This document shows positions 55,931 through 56,357 of a stretch of 56,357 nucleotides of DNA, one piece after another (positions within the stretch are counted from its first letter, which is position 1; each line of letters begins with the position of its first letter). The stretch is from the NCBI RefSeq assembly GCF_002904295.1, contig NZ_PPHG01000080.1, positions 206,886-263,242 on the forward strand, in the 5' to 3' direction. A program made the position numbers and the translations under genes. Under the pieces are notes generated by a model that did not search any database, was not told where the DNA came from, and was given only the letters and a program-made list of their open reading frames with translations. This stretch comes from Amycolatopsis sp. CA-128772. Its GTDB lineage: Bacteria; Actinomycetota; Actinomycetes; Mycobacteriales; Pseudonocardiaceae.

Positions 55931-56357
55931 ATGCCCACGTACGACACGCCGGCCGCCGAGACGCTCGGCGACGCGCTCAAACAGGCGCGGATGGACGCTT
56001 ACGCCCCGCGGACGCATGGCAGCCTCACCGACCTTGCGCGGCGGCTCAACATCTCGCACAACACCCTGTCGCAGTGGGAGAGCAACAAACGCGACCCCGG
56101 CCCGGACAACGTGAAAAGGCTTCTCGACGAACTCGGGATCGAGGGTTCGCGATTTGAGATGATTATGGCGATCGCGCGTGCCGTCAAAGAAAAGAACTGG
56201 TTGACCGGCGGCGCGACGGGTATCGACGAGAAGCTGACGGGCATCATGCAATTCGAGCGCACGTGTACCGAGCTGGTCGCTTGGTCGCCGCTCAACATGC
56301 CGGCACTTCTCCAGACCGGGGAATTCGCGACCGCGGTCGTCCGGGCTAAGGGATGTC
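55931..56357 (+). CDS. Scr1-type XRE regulator with DUF5753 (3' partial)
   Basis: ATG 55931 runs off the window after 142 codons. An XRE helix-turn-helix (about 11-65; SLTDLARRLNISHNTLSQWE) is followed by the start of DUF5753 (FERTCTELVAWSPLNMPALLQTGEF). Such proteins are antitoxin-like regulators that pair with DUF397 proteins, one of which is encoded at 51376. No strong ribosome site is seen; TACCGT at 55918-55923 suggests an almost leaderless transcript. It may be the lysogeny regulator and could bind the 18-bp palindrome. Confidence 0.8.
   Translation, partial: MPTYDTPAAETLGDALKQARMDAYAPRTHGSLTDLARRLNISHNTLSQWESNKRDPGPDNVKRLLDELGIEGSRFEMIMAIARAVKEKNWLTGGATGIDEKLTGIMQFERTCTELVAWSPLNMPALLQTGEFATAVVRAKGC

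Larger units (their letters stand above)
25583..56357. mobile_element. Integrated siphovirus-type prophage (left end and most of the genome)
   Basis: From about 25583 base composition and gene style change. A complete morphogenesis set follows, running leftward from small terminase (50.5 kb) to endolysin (30.4 kb): terminases, portal, protease, HK97 capsid, connectors, tail tube, tape measure, tail tip and lysis genes. HNH next to terminase suggests a cos-type packaging system. The left boundary is set by the broken AfsR-type gene. The right end, integrase and replication genes are outside the window. No structural gene is visibly broken, so the phage may be functional. Confidence 0.9.

Overview
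The window is very GC-rich, uses GTG starts freely, and carries gene families typical of actinomycetes: GAF-ANTAR regulators, LigD modules, DUF6292, AfsR-like NB-ARC/TPR regulators, DUF397 and Scr1-type XRE regulators. This points to a filamentous actinomycete of the Pseudonocardiaceae, probably Amycolatopsis-like; that is inference, because no ribosomal gene is present. About 25.6 kb is host chromosome. The rest, to the right edge, is an integrated siphovirus-type prophage with somewhat lower GC and tightly overlapping genes.

Host part (1-25582). From 1 to 12.2 kb lies a cluster with a stress, signalling and DNA-repair flavour: a hemerythrin-like protein, a LigD phosphoesterase-polymerase, a PfkB sugar kinase, a RecQ helicase, three GAF-ANTAR regulators, a STAS protein, a SpoIIE-type PP2C protein and a second, polymerase-only LigD. 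Several sites match the SigB/SigF promoter form GTTT-N15-17-GGGTA. The PP2C protein and the STAS protein both lack key catalytic or phosphorylated residues. From 12.5 to 18.8 kb are DUF6292, an esterase/methyltransferase pair facing a TetR gene across three 15-bp-spaced operator repeats, a DoxX protein, two more hydrolases and a DUF3800-like protein. From 19.3 to 25.6 kb lies a compact peptide locus: a complete AfsR-like regulator (leftward), a 20-residue peptide gene with a strong ribosome binding site, an E1-like adenylyltransferase with an N-terminal PqqD/RRE-like domain, and a second AfsR-type gene. This looks like a minimal RiPP (modified peptide) cluster.

The second AfsR-type gene stops abruptly inside its Walker A motif at about 25583, where the prophage sequence begins. 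The prophage appears to have integrated into, and split, this regulator.

Prophage (25583 to beyond 56357). At the left end, rightward genes include a HicA-like protein and a phage Lsr2 (H-NS-like) protein. They meet a leftward module coding a DddA-like DNA deaminase toxin and its Imm1 immunity protein. Then follow lysis genes (GH25-LysM endolysin, holin-like proteins) and the complete leftward morphogenesis operon: tail proteins, tape measure with a lytic transglycosylase domain, tail chaperones joined by a predicted -1 frameshift, major tail protein, head-tail connectors, HK97 capsid, protease, portal fused to a MuF-like domain, and large and small terminase. Upstream of the terminase are a tRNA-Met, a tRNA-like minihelix, an Acb2/Tad1-like anti-defence candidate, a DUF397 protein and an HNH endonuclease. 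A perfect 18-bp AT-rich palindrome separates this operon from a short rightward operon. The right end holds a leftward run of small overlapping genes and, at the edge, an Scr1-type XRE regulator. No integrase is in the window; it should lie to the right.
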